In this document: one piece after another, positions 23,337 to 30,556 of the stretch | Position numbering within the stretch: position 1 is the first letter of the stretch | Layout of the letters: every line of letters starts with the position of its first letter | Source of the DNA: a virus | DNA: 37,017 nt | Virus record (IMG/VR): IMGVR_UViG_3300020109_000061 | Location: 1-37,017 of that record | Reading direction: 5' to 3' (one strand) | Translations under genes and position numbers: made by a program | The notes under the pieces: model-generated | Seen by the model: only the letters and a program-made list of their open reading frames with translations | What the model was told of the DNA's origin: nothing | Database searches by the model: none

Positions 23337-23567
23337 TCAGCCGCGGGCGGCAAATAGTTCTTCAGCCAGTTTGATCAGGTCAGCTTTGGTCATGCTGGTG
23401 TCCAGGGCGTCCCCATTGGGAGCCAGGTATTCAATCAGCTCTGCCTTCTTCATCGCGGCAAAGTCTGGCTTCTCAGCAGGTGCATCAGTTGTCACCGCAA
23501 CGGCTTCGACTGATTGATCCTCTGCCCAGCTGACATTCAGCTCAACACCGTCAACTTCGATAGCCAT
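23337..23567 (-). CDS. Small protein with HeH/SAP-like helical domain (76 aa)
   Basis: The N terminus is short and polar (MAIEVDGVELNVSWAEDQ). The C-terminal half has two short helices, AAMKKAELIEYLAP and SMTKADLIKLAEELFA, which resemble HeH/LEM or SAP-type DNA-associated modules. Proteins of this kind are often coded beside phage capsid genes and have been proposed as head-completion or DNA-contact factors, which is unproven here. The ATG at 23567 directly follows a terminator T-run; an in-frame ATG at 23582, inside the hairpin, would add MPLFF. There is no Shine-Dalgarno. It lies between capsid and tail tube A. Confidence 0.65.
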   Translation of the reverse strand: MAIEVDGVELNVSWAEDQSVEAVAVTTDAPAEKPDFAAMKKAELIEYLAPNGDALDTSMTKADLIKLAEELFAARG

Positions 23568-23593
23568 AAAAAAGAGGGGCATTGCTGCCCCTC
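23568..23593 (-). terminator. Intrinsic terminator downstream of the capsid gene (T-phi-like position)
   Basis: On the minus strand GAGGGGCA pairs exactly with TGCCCCTC around GCAA and is followed by six T, which run directly into the ATG of the next gene. T7 places its T-phi terminator at the same spot, between the capsid gene and gp11. It should set the high ratio of capsid transcript to tail transcript. Confidence 0.85.
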
Positions 23594-23619
23594 ATTCTGT
23601 AACGTCCACCCGTTAAGGG

Positions 23620-24663
23620 CTAGGCCACAGTGTTGTGGATCTCGACGATGGCTTCAGGACGCAGGTAGCCGAAGCCACATGCGTACTTGGCCACCATCAG
23701 AGTGGACTGGTACATGACGTTGTAGTCGTTGCCAGTCATCTGCATCGAGATACCACGCAGACAAACGGCACCAGCTGCGCCCTTCTGGAAGGCAAGCATC
23801 TTGGTGTCGCTCATGTTCACAGACGACAGCACAGTGTCGCTGCCGTTCCAGGTGAAGCCTTGCTCACCGGTCGGTGCAGTGACGTTGCCCTGCGTGATGT
23901 GGTTGCTGCTGTAGATGCTGAACCCTGCCAGCTGGCTGATCTGCCCCTTGGAGTAGGAGCCATTGGCGCCTTGCTGGTTGAAGTCGAAGTTCACTGCACG
24001 GCTGGATTGGATCAGCGTGTAGTACACCTCGGGGCTGCAGACCAGAACGCGACCATCAGCGCTCACGTCCTTCTCGTCGAGTGCCTTGGCAGCTGCAAAG
24101 ACTGCAGCCACGTAGTCGTCGGCGGTAGGGGTGGCCTTGTTGATGTTCACCCGAGTGCCGGTGCGGGCAGCCTGGTCGGGAGTCAGGCCGGTCGGCAGGT
24201 TGGCGGTCAGGTCAGAGGTGCTCTGACGTGCGCCAAGGGTGAGCACACGAGCCAAGCGGCGGTCATAGGCACGGGCAAGAGCTTGGCCCAGTTCGCGGCT
24301 GTAGATCGAGCGAATGTCAAAGTGGTTCTTGGCTTCGTCGAGGTCGTACAGAGCGGCGTCTGCAATCAGCAGATCGTCGATCTTGATGACGACTTCGTTC
24401 TGAGCCATGTTGCCTTGGCCCTCAATCTGCTTCCCAGGTGTGTGGAAGCGAGCGAGGAAGCGGCCAGTCACGGGGAACTGAGCGCTCTTGCCAGATTGAA
24501 TGGTGCGCTCTTGCACCATTCCTTTGAAGATGCAGTTCCGCTGGAAAGCGGAGAGCACTTCTCCCGAAAAGACTTTCAGGAACAGGGCATTGTCTTGTGC
24601 CCAGGTGCCGGATGCGTTGTTAATTACACCGGGCCTGGACAGGGTTACGTCGGGTGCTGCCAC
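23620..24663 (-). CDS. Major capsid protein (T7 gp10A-like), 347 aa
   Basis: At 347 aa it matches T7 gp10A (345 aa) in size and position. Recognisable blocks include NALFLKVFSGEVLSAFQRNC, the GKSAQFPVTGRF strand, MAQNEVVIKIDDLLIADAAL and the AYDRRLARVL helix, all typical of the T7 HK97-fold capsid. It starts at a GTG with a good AAGGAG seven bases upstream, one of the clearest ribosome sites in the window, which fits heavy expression. A strong terminator follows about 30 bases after the stop. A 143-base leader with an inverted repeat precedes it. Confidence 0.95.
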   Translation of the reverse strand: MAAPDVTLSRPGVINNASGTWAQDNALFLKVFSGEVLSAFQRNCIFKGMVQERTIQSGKSAQFPVTGRFLARFHTPGKQIEGQGNMAQNEVVIKIDDLLIADAALYDLDEAKNHFDIRSIYSRELGQALARAYDRRLARVLTLGARQSTSDLTANLPTGLTPDQAARTGTRVNINKATPTADDYVAAVFAAAKALDEKDVSADGRVLVCSPEVYYTLIQSSRAVNFDFNQQGANGSYSKGQISQLAGFSIYSSNHITQGNVTAPTGEQGFTWNGSDTVLSSVNMSDTKMLAFQKGAAGAVCLRGISMQMTGNDYNVMYQSTLMVAKYACGFGYLRPEAIVEIHNTVA

Positions 24664-24761
24664 CTTCGGTCTCCTTGTTGAGGGTTTACGGGGTGATCAA
24701 CAGTTGGAGCTCTGCTCCGCCAACGTCGCGCTACTGGGGTATCGGCGCACCGGGCCCAGGG

Positions 24762-24789
24762 GGCAGATCATTTGGTTGTTTGATCTGCC
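24762..24789. other. 9-bp perfect inverted repeat in the scaffold-capsid gap
   Basis: GGCAGATCA (24762-24770) and TGATCTGCC (24781-24789) form a perfect stem with a 10-base loop. There is no T-run on the minus strand, so it is not a standard terminator. It lies about 100 bases upstream of the capsid start and could be an mRNA processing or stability element or part of a late promoter region. Confidence 0.6.
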
Positions 24790-24806
24790 TCAATTATTAC
24801 TCCACG

Positions 24807-25505
24807 TCAACGAGTCTGGAACACATTGCTCGCTGCAAGACGACGCTCCACTTCACGGATGTATGCCGGGTCAGGGTTGTCGCCTGAATAACGAGGGTCA
24901 CTCATCGCCTCCACGACCTGCGCCTCTGAGCTGTAGCCACGCACTTCATTGCTGGGTGCTCGGCCACCGGTCAGCCTTGGCTCATAGCCGTTGGCCATCA
25001 TGTAGTCGTACTGCAACCCCTTCAGTGCAGTCACAATCTGACCCTCGTTCCCCTGGGCCAGCGCCTCGTTCCAAGCGTTCACACGGTCAGCCGGCAGGTT
25101 GCCAGCTACCCAGTTAGCCAGGCGCTTGTAACCGTCCTCTCCGCCAGCCATCTCGAGCACGCGCTGCTGGATTGCAGTCGCGGTCGCCTCATCAATCTGA
25201 GGGGCTTGGCCTTGTTCGGCTGGCTCTTCTTCGCTGTCGTCACTCGTGGCCTCAATGGTTTGGGGCTCGGGTGCCTGACCGCCGGTCTTCAACCTGGTGT
25301 ACTCAGCCTGCAGGCTCTTGTAAGCCTCAGCGAGATCTTCGGCTGAGCGGTATTTGCCCAGCAGCAGTTCGCCTGTTCCGCTCTCGAAGCCATTGGCTTC
25401 GTCGTAGAGCTCAGCGCGGGCGGCCTCAACACGTGCAGCCTCGTCGGCTCCGCCTGATGCTTCGTAGCTGCTGCTGTCGTCTTGACCTGTGATGATTTCA
25501 GGCAC
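24807..25505 (-). CDS. Scaffolding protein (T7 gp9-like), 232 aa
   Basis: The protein is acidic, Glu/Ala/Gln-rich and helical, located between portal and capsid as in T7. Typical elements are the KYRSAEDLAEAYKSLQAEYT segment, a disordered acidic stretch (SDDSEEEPAEQGQ) and a C-terminal helix (DPAYIREVERRLA). T7 gp9 is 307 aa. It would guide procapsid assembly and leave before DNA entry. The GTG start overlaps the stop of a 19-aa ORF by 8 bases. Confidence 0.85.
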   Translation of the reverse strand: MPEIITGQDDSSSYEASGGADEAARVEAARAELYDEANGFESGTGELLLGKYRSAEDLAEAYKSLQAEYTRLKTGGQAPEPQTIEATSDDSEEEPAEQGQAPQIDEATATAIQQRVLEMAGGEDGYKRLANWVAGNLPADRVNAWNEALAQGNEGQIVTALKGLQYDYMMANGYEPRLTGGRAPSNEVRGYSSEAQVVEAMSDPRYSGDNPDPAYIREVERRLAASNVFQTR

Positions 25506-25557
25506 GATCGAATCCGTCAGTGATGATCATGTAGCCACCGTCAGGCAGTGGCGACAT
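25498..25557 (-). CDS. Possible 19-aa peptide between portal and scaffold
   Basis: An ATG at 25557 with AAGGG upstream opens a 19-codon ORF reading MSPLPDGGYMIITDGFDRA, whose TGA overlaps the scaffold GTG (GTGCCTGA). The frame is open further upstream, with a TTG about ten codons earlier. It could be a coupling peptide that sets scaffold translation. It is very short, so it may be chance. Confidence 0.35.
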   Translation of the reverse strand: MSPLPDGGYMIITDGFDRA

Positions 25558-25588
25558 GTGTTGACCCTTGCCCAGTGTCAATGGTTTG

Positions 25589-27205
25589 TCAAGCGTTGAT
25601 TCCTGCTGGCTCTCCTGCTGGTTGCCCTGCTGCGCCTGCAGGTTGAGCTCCCTCATTCGGCGGCGGCGCGGTTGCTGCTCCACTCTGGATAGCTCCTTGT
25701 GCAAGTTGTTGCGCTAATGCTACTTGTTGCGCCTGTGACTGTTCAGCTTGTATCTCCTCTTCTGTTTTCACTAGGCCCGCAATGTCGATGCCATCAGACG
25801 CTGCAAAACGACGGATGAGTTCTGACGGGTTGATGTACTGCAAGAACTGTTCAGGCCCAATGCTGGCTGCAATGGTTTGCAGGAACATGGTCAGCCGCTG
25901 CTTGTCGTTGCCGCGGCCGATGGCCTCCACGCCAGTCGTGATCTGAGGATCCACCAGCCCATTCGGGATAGGTGGCAGCTCACCGCTGCGCTCCATCATG
26001 AACATCACGCGGCGGATCAACGGCAACTGGAGCTCTGCACTCAGGACGCTGTACACGCCACCAAGTCCCTGCTCCAGCTGCTCTGCCATCAGGCGGATCT
26101 CTTCTGCTGTCACGCGTTCCGCGTCACGCTGCACCGCCTCGTTGGTGAGGAAGGTGAACTGCAGCCTGCGCTCGAGCAGCTGCATGGTTTGCAGTGCGGT
26201 AGCGAAGTCGTTCTGTTTCTGCACCTGCAGTGCTTCCACGTCAGCTGCGTTGCCTGCAACGATGGCCCCGTTCTCGGCCCTGGCCAGCACGTCTGCACGG
26301 GTCGTGCCATTGGGGTTGACCAGGAACAACGCCTTGGCGCTGATCAATGCGCCCTGAACGATTGCCTTGCTCAGCGCTTCAAGTGACTGAAGATCACCAA
26401 TGCACTCCTCGACCAGGCCGCGGCCATACGATTCACCTGCGATCCGGTGCAAGCGCAGAACGATCCAGGGGTTAGTGGCCAGACGGCTGAAGCCCGCTGA
26501 TCCTTTGATGCGCTTGCCGTCGTATTCCTGATACCACTCCACACGGTCTTGCTGCGGATCAATCGTCACGTGGGTGTAGACGTCTTCTCGATCGTCTTGC
26601 TCACCCTCTTCCTTGCCTTCCTTGCCGGCCGTGCCAGGGGGCAGGTATTGATGTGCCACCTGCTCGCGCACCACGACCTCAGTGACGTTCCCCTCAGGGT
26701 CGCGGTCAACGCAGAAGGACCGGAGGCTGTACATCCGGATGCTGTCCTCCCCGATGTAGAGGAGCGCGTTGCCGCCCACGATTAAGTGCTTCACCGCCTC
26801 GAACATGGCGGGCCGGGCTTGCAGCCTGTCCAGCTTCTGCAGCACCTGGCGCTCCATGTCGCTTAGCGCCACATCCATGGTGGACATGATGTTCTGCACA
26901 TCGCCACCGTTCTCCTGCACAAACGCTTCAATCGCGCCCTTGTTAATGGCCAGGCGGAAGAAGGGTTGGCTGGGTGGGTACAGGGCAAGCAACAGCTTTG
27001 CGCTGAGGCTGCTTACGCCGCGGGCTCCTGCACCTTGGTAAAGCGAAGGGATGCTGTTGTGGGTTTGGCCGGAGACAGGTTGGTTCTGGTCAGTCTCCGG
27101 AATCAGGGTGGGGATGGTCAGAGCTGACCCATCCACAGCACGGCGCAGGTACAGAGAGCGGTACAGCTCCAGAGCACGCCAGCGAGAAGCAGCAGTGGTG
27201 TTCAT
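25589..27205 (-). CDS. Portal protein (T7 gp8-like head-tail connector), 538 aa
   Basis: The length equals T7 gp8 (536 aa). Blocks typical of the family are SRWRALELYRSLYLRRAVDG, the GARGVSSLSAKLLLALYPPS segment, FEAVKHLIVGGNALLYIGED and the later TFLTNEAVQRDAERVTAEEI helix. The C terminus is Gln/Ala/Pro/Gly-rich. It forms the dodecameric gate for DNA and the docking ring for terminase. The ATG overlaps the stop of the upstream gp7.3-like gene (ATGA). Confidence 0.95.
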   Translation of the reverse strand: MNTTAASRWRALELYRSLYLRRAVDGSALTIPTLIPETDQNQPVSGQTHNSIPSLYQGAGARGVSSLSAKLLLALYPPSQPFFRLAINKGAIEAFVQENGGDVQNIMSTMDVALSDMERQVLQKLDRLQARPAMFEAVKHLIVGGNALLYIGEDSIRMYSLRSFCVDRDPEGNVTEVVVREQVAHQYLPPGTAGKEGKEEGEQDDREDVYTHVTIDPQQDRVEWYQEYDGKRIKGSAGFSRLATNPWIVLRLHRIAGESYGRGLVEECIGDLQSLEALSKAIVQGALISAKALFLVNPNGTTRADVLARAENGAIVAGNAADVEALQVQKQNDFATALQTMQLLERRLQFTFLTNEAVQRDAERVTAEEIRLMAEQLEQGLGGVYSVLSAELQLPLIRRVMFMMERSGELPPIPNGLVDPQITTGVEAIGRGNDKQRLTMFLQTIAASIGPEQFLQYINPSELIRRFAASDGIDIAGLVKTEEEIQAEQSQAQQVALAQQLAQGAIQSGAATAPPPNEGAQPAGAAGQPAGEPAGINA

Positions 27206-28308
27206 GCGATTTGCAGGCCGGCGAGGGGAGTGGCAGTTGAAGCTGCAGGTGTGGCTGTGACACCGCCGCTAGTGCCAAGCCCGGTCAAGATCGCCAGGTT
27301 GGACAACGTGTTGGTGGCAGCAGTGCGAGTTGCTTTCCTTCCATCACCAAGCGCTGGTGCCGTGGCCGTTGGCTCGAGACCAGGGACCCGCGCATTCGCA
27401 ACGGCCATGGCCTGGCGCTGTGCCTCTGCGGCCTGAGCAGCCATGGCCTCCTGCTGACGGCGAGCATCAGCCATCTGTGTTTCGTAGGCCTGCTGCTGCT
27501 GGATCATCAAGTCCCGCAGTGCCTGCTGCTGTTGCGCAGCTTGAGCAGCCATGGCCTCTTGCTGGGCCGCAGCCTGCGCTTGCTGCTGTGCAATCAGTTC
27601 GTCAAGGTTGGGGTACGGGTCAACCTGTTTGTTCTGCAGATCGTTGATCGTCTGCTGTGCTGCATCGATCTGATCACGCAGATCCTGATACGGATCATTC
27701 TTGTTGCCGTTGCCATTCCCAGCATTGGCCCCGCTTCCTGTGTTGCTGCCGGTGCCCGTGTTGCGTGGCAGGACAATCGGGTTGTACGTCGTGCTGGCTG
27801 GCGTGTAAGTGCCGCCACCGTTGACGGTCCTTGTCTGTTGCGACGGAGTATTGGTAGTGCTGTACCCGTAATAGGCGGTGCCCTTGTTCATCTGCAGATT
27901 GGCCAGTGGGGCCAGGGTCTGCAGTGCTTGGGTGGTCGCCTTGTTCTGGCCAGGGGCAACGCTCAGGTTCCCAATGACTGGAACCAAGTTGCTGGTATTG
28001 ACTCCCAGTTTGCCGGCGTTGAACTGGTTGACCAGGGCAGCGCCCAGGGCAACACCCTTGTCTTGCGCCCTGGCCATGACCTGAGCAACGGTCTTGCCCG
28101 TGTCTTTGGCGATGGTCTGAGCTTCTCTGCTGGTGAGTACAGAGCCGGCGCTGCGAACTTGTGAGCTGAGTGTGTTCCTTGCCGGGGCACGCATTGGATT
28201 GACGCCGGCATTGGTGTTGACCTGCGGCGTGTTCCTTGCCGGGGCACGCATTGGATTGACGCCGGCATTGGTGTTGACCCGCGGCGTCTTCTTGCCCTTC
28301 TTAGCCAT
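27202..28308 (-). CDS. gp7.3-like virion/tail-assembly protein with internal repeat (368 aa)
   Basis: The gene lies just before portal, the position of T7 gp7.3. The layout is similar though much longer: a basic start (MAKKGKKTPR), a Gln/Ala-rich body (AAQQEAMAAQAAQQQQALRD) and a C-terminal basic-to-Gly/Ser segment (GDGRKATRTAATNTLSNLA). T7 gp7.3 is 99 aa and is a virion-associated protein needed for tail assembly or adsorption. Residues 11-48 contain two copies of a 19-aa repeat. The start overlaps the previous stop by 8 bases and the stop overlaps the portal start. The homology is inferred from position and composition only. Confidence 0.55.
   Translation of the reverse strand: MAKKGKKTPRVNTNAGVNPMRAPARNTPQVNTNAGVNPMRAPARNTLSSQVRSAGSVLTSREAQTIAKDTGKTVAQVMARAQDKGVALGAALVNQFNAGKLGVNTSNLVPVIGNLSVAPGQNKATTQALQTLAPLANLQMNKGTAYYGYSTTNTPSQQTRTVNGGGTYTPASTTYNPIVLPRNTGTGSNTGSGANAGNGNGNKNDPYQDLRDQIDAAQQTINDLQNKQVDPYPNLDELIAQQQAQAAAQQEAMAAQAAQQQQALRDLMIQQQQAYETQMADARRQQEAMAAQAAEAQRQAMAVANARVPGLEPTATAPALGDGRKATRTAATNTLSNLAILTGLGTSGGVTATPAASTATPLAGLQIA
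28172..28285. repeat. 57-bp tandem duplication within the gp7.3-like gene
   Basis: Two units at 28172-28228 and 28229-28285 differ at a single base (T to C). In frame they encode two copies of a 19-residue unit containing VNTNAGVNPMRAPARNT. The near-perfect identity points to a recent duplication or a slippage-prone site that could vary in copy number. Confidence 0.9.
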
Positions 28309-28483
28309 TGATCAACCCCCTGAGGAAACGAATGACTGATCTCTGTCCAGAAGCGTACCGAACCTGATCTATTGAGTCAGTCAGCTCCGGAGTCTTTTCT
28401 GGAAACAACTGATCTAGTGCGTCCAACAGCTCATCTGTCATCTGCTGGCCGATGATTCTCTTTAGCGCGTCGGGGGATTCCAT
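28301..28483 (-). CDS. Small conserved-type protein, 60 aa
   Basis: The protein is acidic and helical, with MTDELLDALDQLFPEKTPEL followed by QVRYASGQRSVIRFLRGL. A helix with a YxxGQRSV motif recurs in short proteins of this kind coded near exonuclease and portal genes of T7-like phages. The function is unknown. The start overlaps the exonuclease 3' end by 22 bases and its TAA overlaps the next gene by 8 bases, so it is embedded in the early-to-late junction. Confidence 0.65.
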   Translation of the reverse strand: MESPDALKRIIGQQMTDELLDALDQLFPEKTPELTDSIDQVRYASGQRSVIRFLRGLING

Positions 28484-29244
28484 AGCTTGACCTCGTGTGT
28501 TGTGAAGTTGTAGTCGCCGTAACGCAGGATCCTTACCAGTCTCGCCTGTCGTAGTGCGTATTCATGTGCGTCGTATAGATCAACGTTCTTCTTCCTCTGT
28601 GCCTCCTCATACGTCCGAACAATCGTTTCCCAGCAATCCACAGGTTGTGAGAGGTCGAGCTTCTGGACGATTCGCTCCGCCGTGACGGCACCCACACCCG
28701 GACATCCAGGGACGCCATCGGTTGCGTCTCCAACCAGGTATTGCTGGTACGTGAATCGTTCTGCATCTTCAGGTGTCACCTCGTATGGTTCATTGTCAAT
28801 CCAGACGTGTATGCCTGGGATCTGCTTGAGATCTTTGTCTAGCGTTGCGATGACAACGCCTTCCTCTTTCAGGTCAGGCATCGTGGCGAAGATCCCAAGC
28901 AAGTCATCGGCCTCGATCTGCCTGTGAAGCCAGGCGCCGCTTCCCTCAAGGAACTGGTTCTTCAACGCCTTGAACCCAATCGGCTTTGGCTTGCTCTTGC
29001 GGTTGGCCTTGTAGCTCGGATCCACTTCCTTCCGGAATGTGCTGCGGTCCGTAAAGCAATGCAGCAGATCGTCGAGCTTGCACTCGAAGAGATCGCACCA
29101 CGCTTCGCACTGCTCCCAGTACATCTCCCTGGCATGGGGCAGTTCGCTGTGCCGGGTCCACACCTCAGCCTCTAGTTCAATCTCTACTTCCGTCGCGCTC
29201 ATTGCGCGGAACAGAAGCATGTCGGAATCGATTGCGATCTTCAT
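28462..29244 (-). CDS. 5'-3' exonuclease (T7 gp6-like FEN/PIN family), 260 aa
   Basis: The FEN pattern is visible: MKIAIDSDMLLFRA with the first metal-binding Asp, then FTDRSTFRKEVDPSYKANRK, QIEADDLLGIF with Glu and two Asp, ATLDKDLKQI, and a helix-hairpin-helix-like GDATDGVPGCPGVGAVTAER. T7 gp6 is about 300 aa and degrades host DNA and removes RNA primers. The ATG overlaps the zinc-ribbon gene's stop (ATGA). In T7 the DNA polymerase gene sits between primase-helicase and gp6; here small genes take that place. Confidence 0.92.
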   Translation of the reverse strand: MKIAIDSDMLLFRAMSATEVEIELEAEVWTRHSELPHAREMYWEQCEAWCDLFECKLDDLLHCFTDRSTFRKEVDPSYKANRKSKPKPIGFKALKNQFLEGSGAWLHRQIEADDLLGIFATMPDLKEEGVVIATLDKDLKQIPGIHVWIDNEPYEVTPEDAERFTYQQYLVGDATDGVPGCPGVGAVTAERIVQKLDLSQPVDCWETIVRTYEEAQRKKNVDLYDAHEYALRQARLVRILRYGDYNFTTHEVKLWNPPTR

Positions 29245-29537
29245 GCTGCTTGTACTGACTTGGGCTTTGCTGACAGGGGCTCAGACATGTGGCCCTTGAA
29301 CTTGGTGGGCAGGTCCTTGACGACCTTGGGGATCGTGCTTTTACCGCCCTTGCCTGAGCTCCACTTCACGTCAACGACCGTCTCGTGAAACTGTTTGGTG
29401 TAGAAGCGATGGCCGCAGTATTCGCAGTGGCGGCGACGCACCACGTGTTGGCATTCATCGTCGAACTTGGTCAGGATCACCTTTGTGATCCACGCCCCGC
29501 AGCCTGGGCAGTCGGGCGTCATTTGATTAAGTGGCAT
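29241..29537 (-). CDS. Zinc-ribbon protein (98 aa)
   Basis: The product begins MPLNQMTPDCPGCGAW and has a second knuckle HCEYCGHRFYTKQ, giving two CxxC pairs about 22 residues apart, a zinc-ribbon arrangement resembling the N-terminal module of NrdR-like regulators. It lacks the ATP-cone domain of NrdR. The C-terminal half is basic (KWSSGKGGKSTIPKVVKDLP). A nucleic-acid-binding or transcription-modifying role is plausible. The frame is open upstream to 29633, but that overlaps the preceding 58-aa gene, so the ATG at 29537 is chosen. It ends overlapping the exonuclease start. Confidence 0.65.
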   Translation of the reverse strand: MPLNQMTPDCPGCGAWITKVILTKFDDECQHVVRRRHCEYCGHRFYTKQFHETVVDVKWSSGKGGKSTIPKVVKDLPTKFKGHMSEPLSAKPKSVQAA

Positions 29538-29556
29538 CTCAGTCAGTGTTGTGGGT

Positions 29557-29733
29557 TTACTGTCCGTCCATTTCAAGGACGTGCTCGATGGCGCGGATGT
29601 AGCCATCCCACCAGATCTCAGCCTGGCTGCCACGGTTGTCGTTGATCTGCTTGCGTGCGGCGACCAGCAAGCTGATCACAGATGCACGTGTGACGTCGAT
29701 CGGTTTCTCTGTTGCTGTGGTTGTGTCAGTCAT
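29557..29733 (-). CDS. Small protein, 58 aa, unknown function
   Basis: The ATG overlaps the stop of the upstream 62-aa gene (ATGA at 29730-29733). The product is MTDTTTATEKPIDVTRASVI followed by a helical stretch with LLVAARKQINDN and QAEIWWDGYIRAIEHVLEM. No family is recognised. It is one of six small coupled genes occupying the usual DNA polymerase slot. Confidence 0.6.
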   Translation of the reverse strand: MTDTTTATEKPIDVTRASVISLLVAARKQINDNRGSQAEIWWDGYIRAIEHVLEMDGQ

Positions 29734-29918
29734 TCGTTGTCAAGGAGTTGTAGTTGTTGCCAAAACTCACTGTCGTCAGGCACGCCCTTGCTCTGAAACC
29801 ATTCACTCAGTTCCTCCAGCGTGTAGAAGGTTTGGCACGCGCCATCGGCATAGCCGACATACAGATGCTCGAACCCGTCGCGTTCAATGCACTCCACTAG
29901 CAGCTCATGCTTACTCAT
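29730..29918 (-). CDS. Small acidic protein, 62 aa, unknown function
   Basis: The product starts MSKHELLVECIERDGFEHLY, continues GACQTFYTLEELSEWFQSKG and ends acidic. The ATG overlaps the stop of the upstream gene by 8 bases and the TGA overlaps the next ATG. The longer frame upstream duplicates the 68-aa gene's region and is unlikely. It may form a small alpha/beta fold. No function is assigned. Confidence 0.6.
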   Translation of the reverse strand: MSKHELLVECIERDGFEHLYVGYADGACQTFYTLEELSEWFQSKGVPDDSEFWQQLQLLDNE

Positions 29919-30117
29919 CGCTAATTCTTCGTAGCATGTCAGCAATCTCCATACATTGAAGGTGGCATATCTTGGCGACCGTCTTTGACGGCGCCATCGC
30001 TTCCACTTCCTGCGCAACCAGAGACAGCACACGCCGCATCCGATCAGCAGCATCAAGGGTGTGATCATTGAACTCAGCCCCCCAATAGGCCCTTGTGCAT
30101 TTCTCGATGAACCTCAT
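29911..30117 (-). CDS. Small helical protein, 68 aa, unknown function
   Basis: The product is MRFIEKCTRAYWGAEFNDHT, then LDAADRMRRVLSLVAQEVEA and ICHLQCMEIADMLRRISDE, mostly amphipathic helix. The ATG overlaps the previous gene's stop (ATGA at 30114-30117). No family is recognised. It belongs to the coupled early small-gene cluster. Confidence 0.6.
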   Translation of the reverse strand: MRFIEKCTRAYWGAEFNDHTLDAADRMRRVLSLVAQEVEAMAPSKTVAKICHLQCMEIADMLRRISDE

Positions 30118-30296
30118 GAAAAGTCCTCCAGCTTTTCGAGCACAGCTTTGATGGCACAGCCGTAACCGTTCCAAAAGCCAAGCGAAAAGTCGCTGTCGCT
30201 GTGGTTGAACTTGTGAATAGCGATCTGGTGTAGCTCAGTCAGATACGTGACGCTGATGCTGCGGTGTCCAGTGGCGTTCAGCTCTTCATCAGTCAG
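30114..30296 (-). CDS. Small protein, about 60 aa, with non-standard start
   Basis: The C-terminal part is clearly protein-like (VTYLTELHQIAIHKFNHSDS, then DFSLGFWNGYGCAIKAVLEK) and its TGA overlaps the next ATG. The frame has no ATG, GTG or TTG before it enters the previous gene. The nearest candidate is a CTG at 30296 overlapping that gene's TGA (CTGA); the next ATG, at 30464, would overlap the previous gene by 170 bases. Translation may depend on re-initiation or a rare start codon. Function unknown. Confidence 0.5.
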   Translation of the reverse strand: MTDEELNATGHRSISVTYLTELHQIAIHKFNHSDSDFSLGFWNGYGCAIKAVLEKLEDFS

Positions 30297-30556
30297 AAGC
30301 CCACCCCGCTCTGGCCAGGGGTCGGGACAGCCTTGCCCACGTAGTCCACAGCTTTCGCCTCCGGATACTTGCGTCTCGCAAATGCCAGAGCTGTCTGATG
30401 TGACGGGGCTCTGATTACCTCCTTCATTGGGGGTGTCTTGTCGAATCGGACAATGATCTTCCATAGCGGGTGCTTGGGGTTATCGGAAAAAGTGATGCCT
30501 CTGTTGATTGGGTTGTAGCCCTCGTTGCTGATGATTTCAGTACGTGTTGATTTCAT
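30293..30556 (-). CDS. Hypothetical protein, 87 aa
   Basis: The product begins MKSTRTEIISNEGYNPINRG and contains HPLWKIIVRFDKTPPMKEV and SHQTALAFARRKYPEAKAVD, which suggests a small alpha/beta fold. The ATG lies inside the 3' end of the primase-helicase gene (20-base overlap). It is the first gene in the slot where gp5 DNA polymerase would be expected, but it has no polymerase motif and is far too short. Function unknown. Confidence 0.65.
   Translation of the reverse strand: MKSTRTEIISNEGYNPINRGITFSDNPKHPLWKIIVRFDKTPPMKEVIRAPSHQTALAFARRKYPEAKAVDYVGKAVPTPGQSGVGF

Noticed and set aside
23635-24681. Long open frame antisense to the capsid gene
   Set aside because: It mirrors the capsid coding region and its translation has no recognisable pattern; the capsid call on the other strand is secure.
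30114-30464. 116-aa version of the small gene starting at 30464
   Set aside because: It would overlap the 87-aa gene by about 170 bases and its N-terminal half reads as an out-of-frame shadow.
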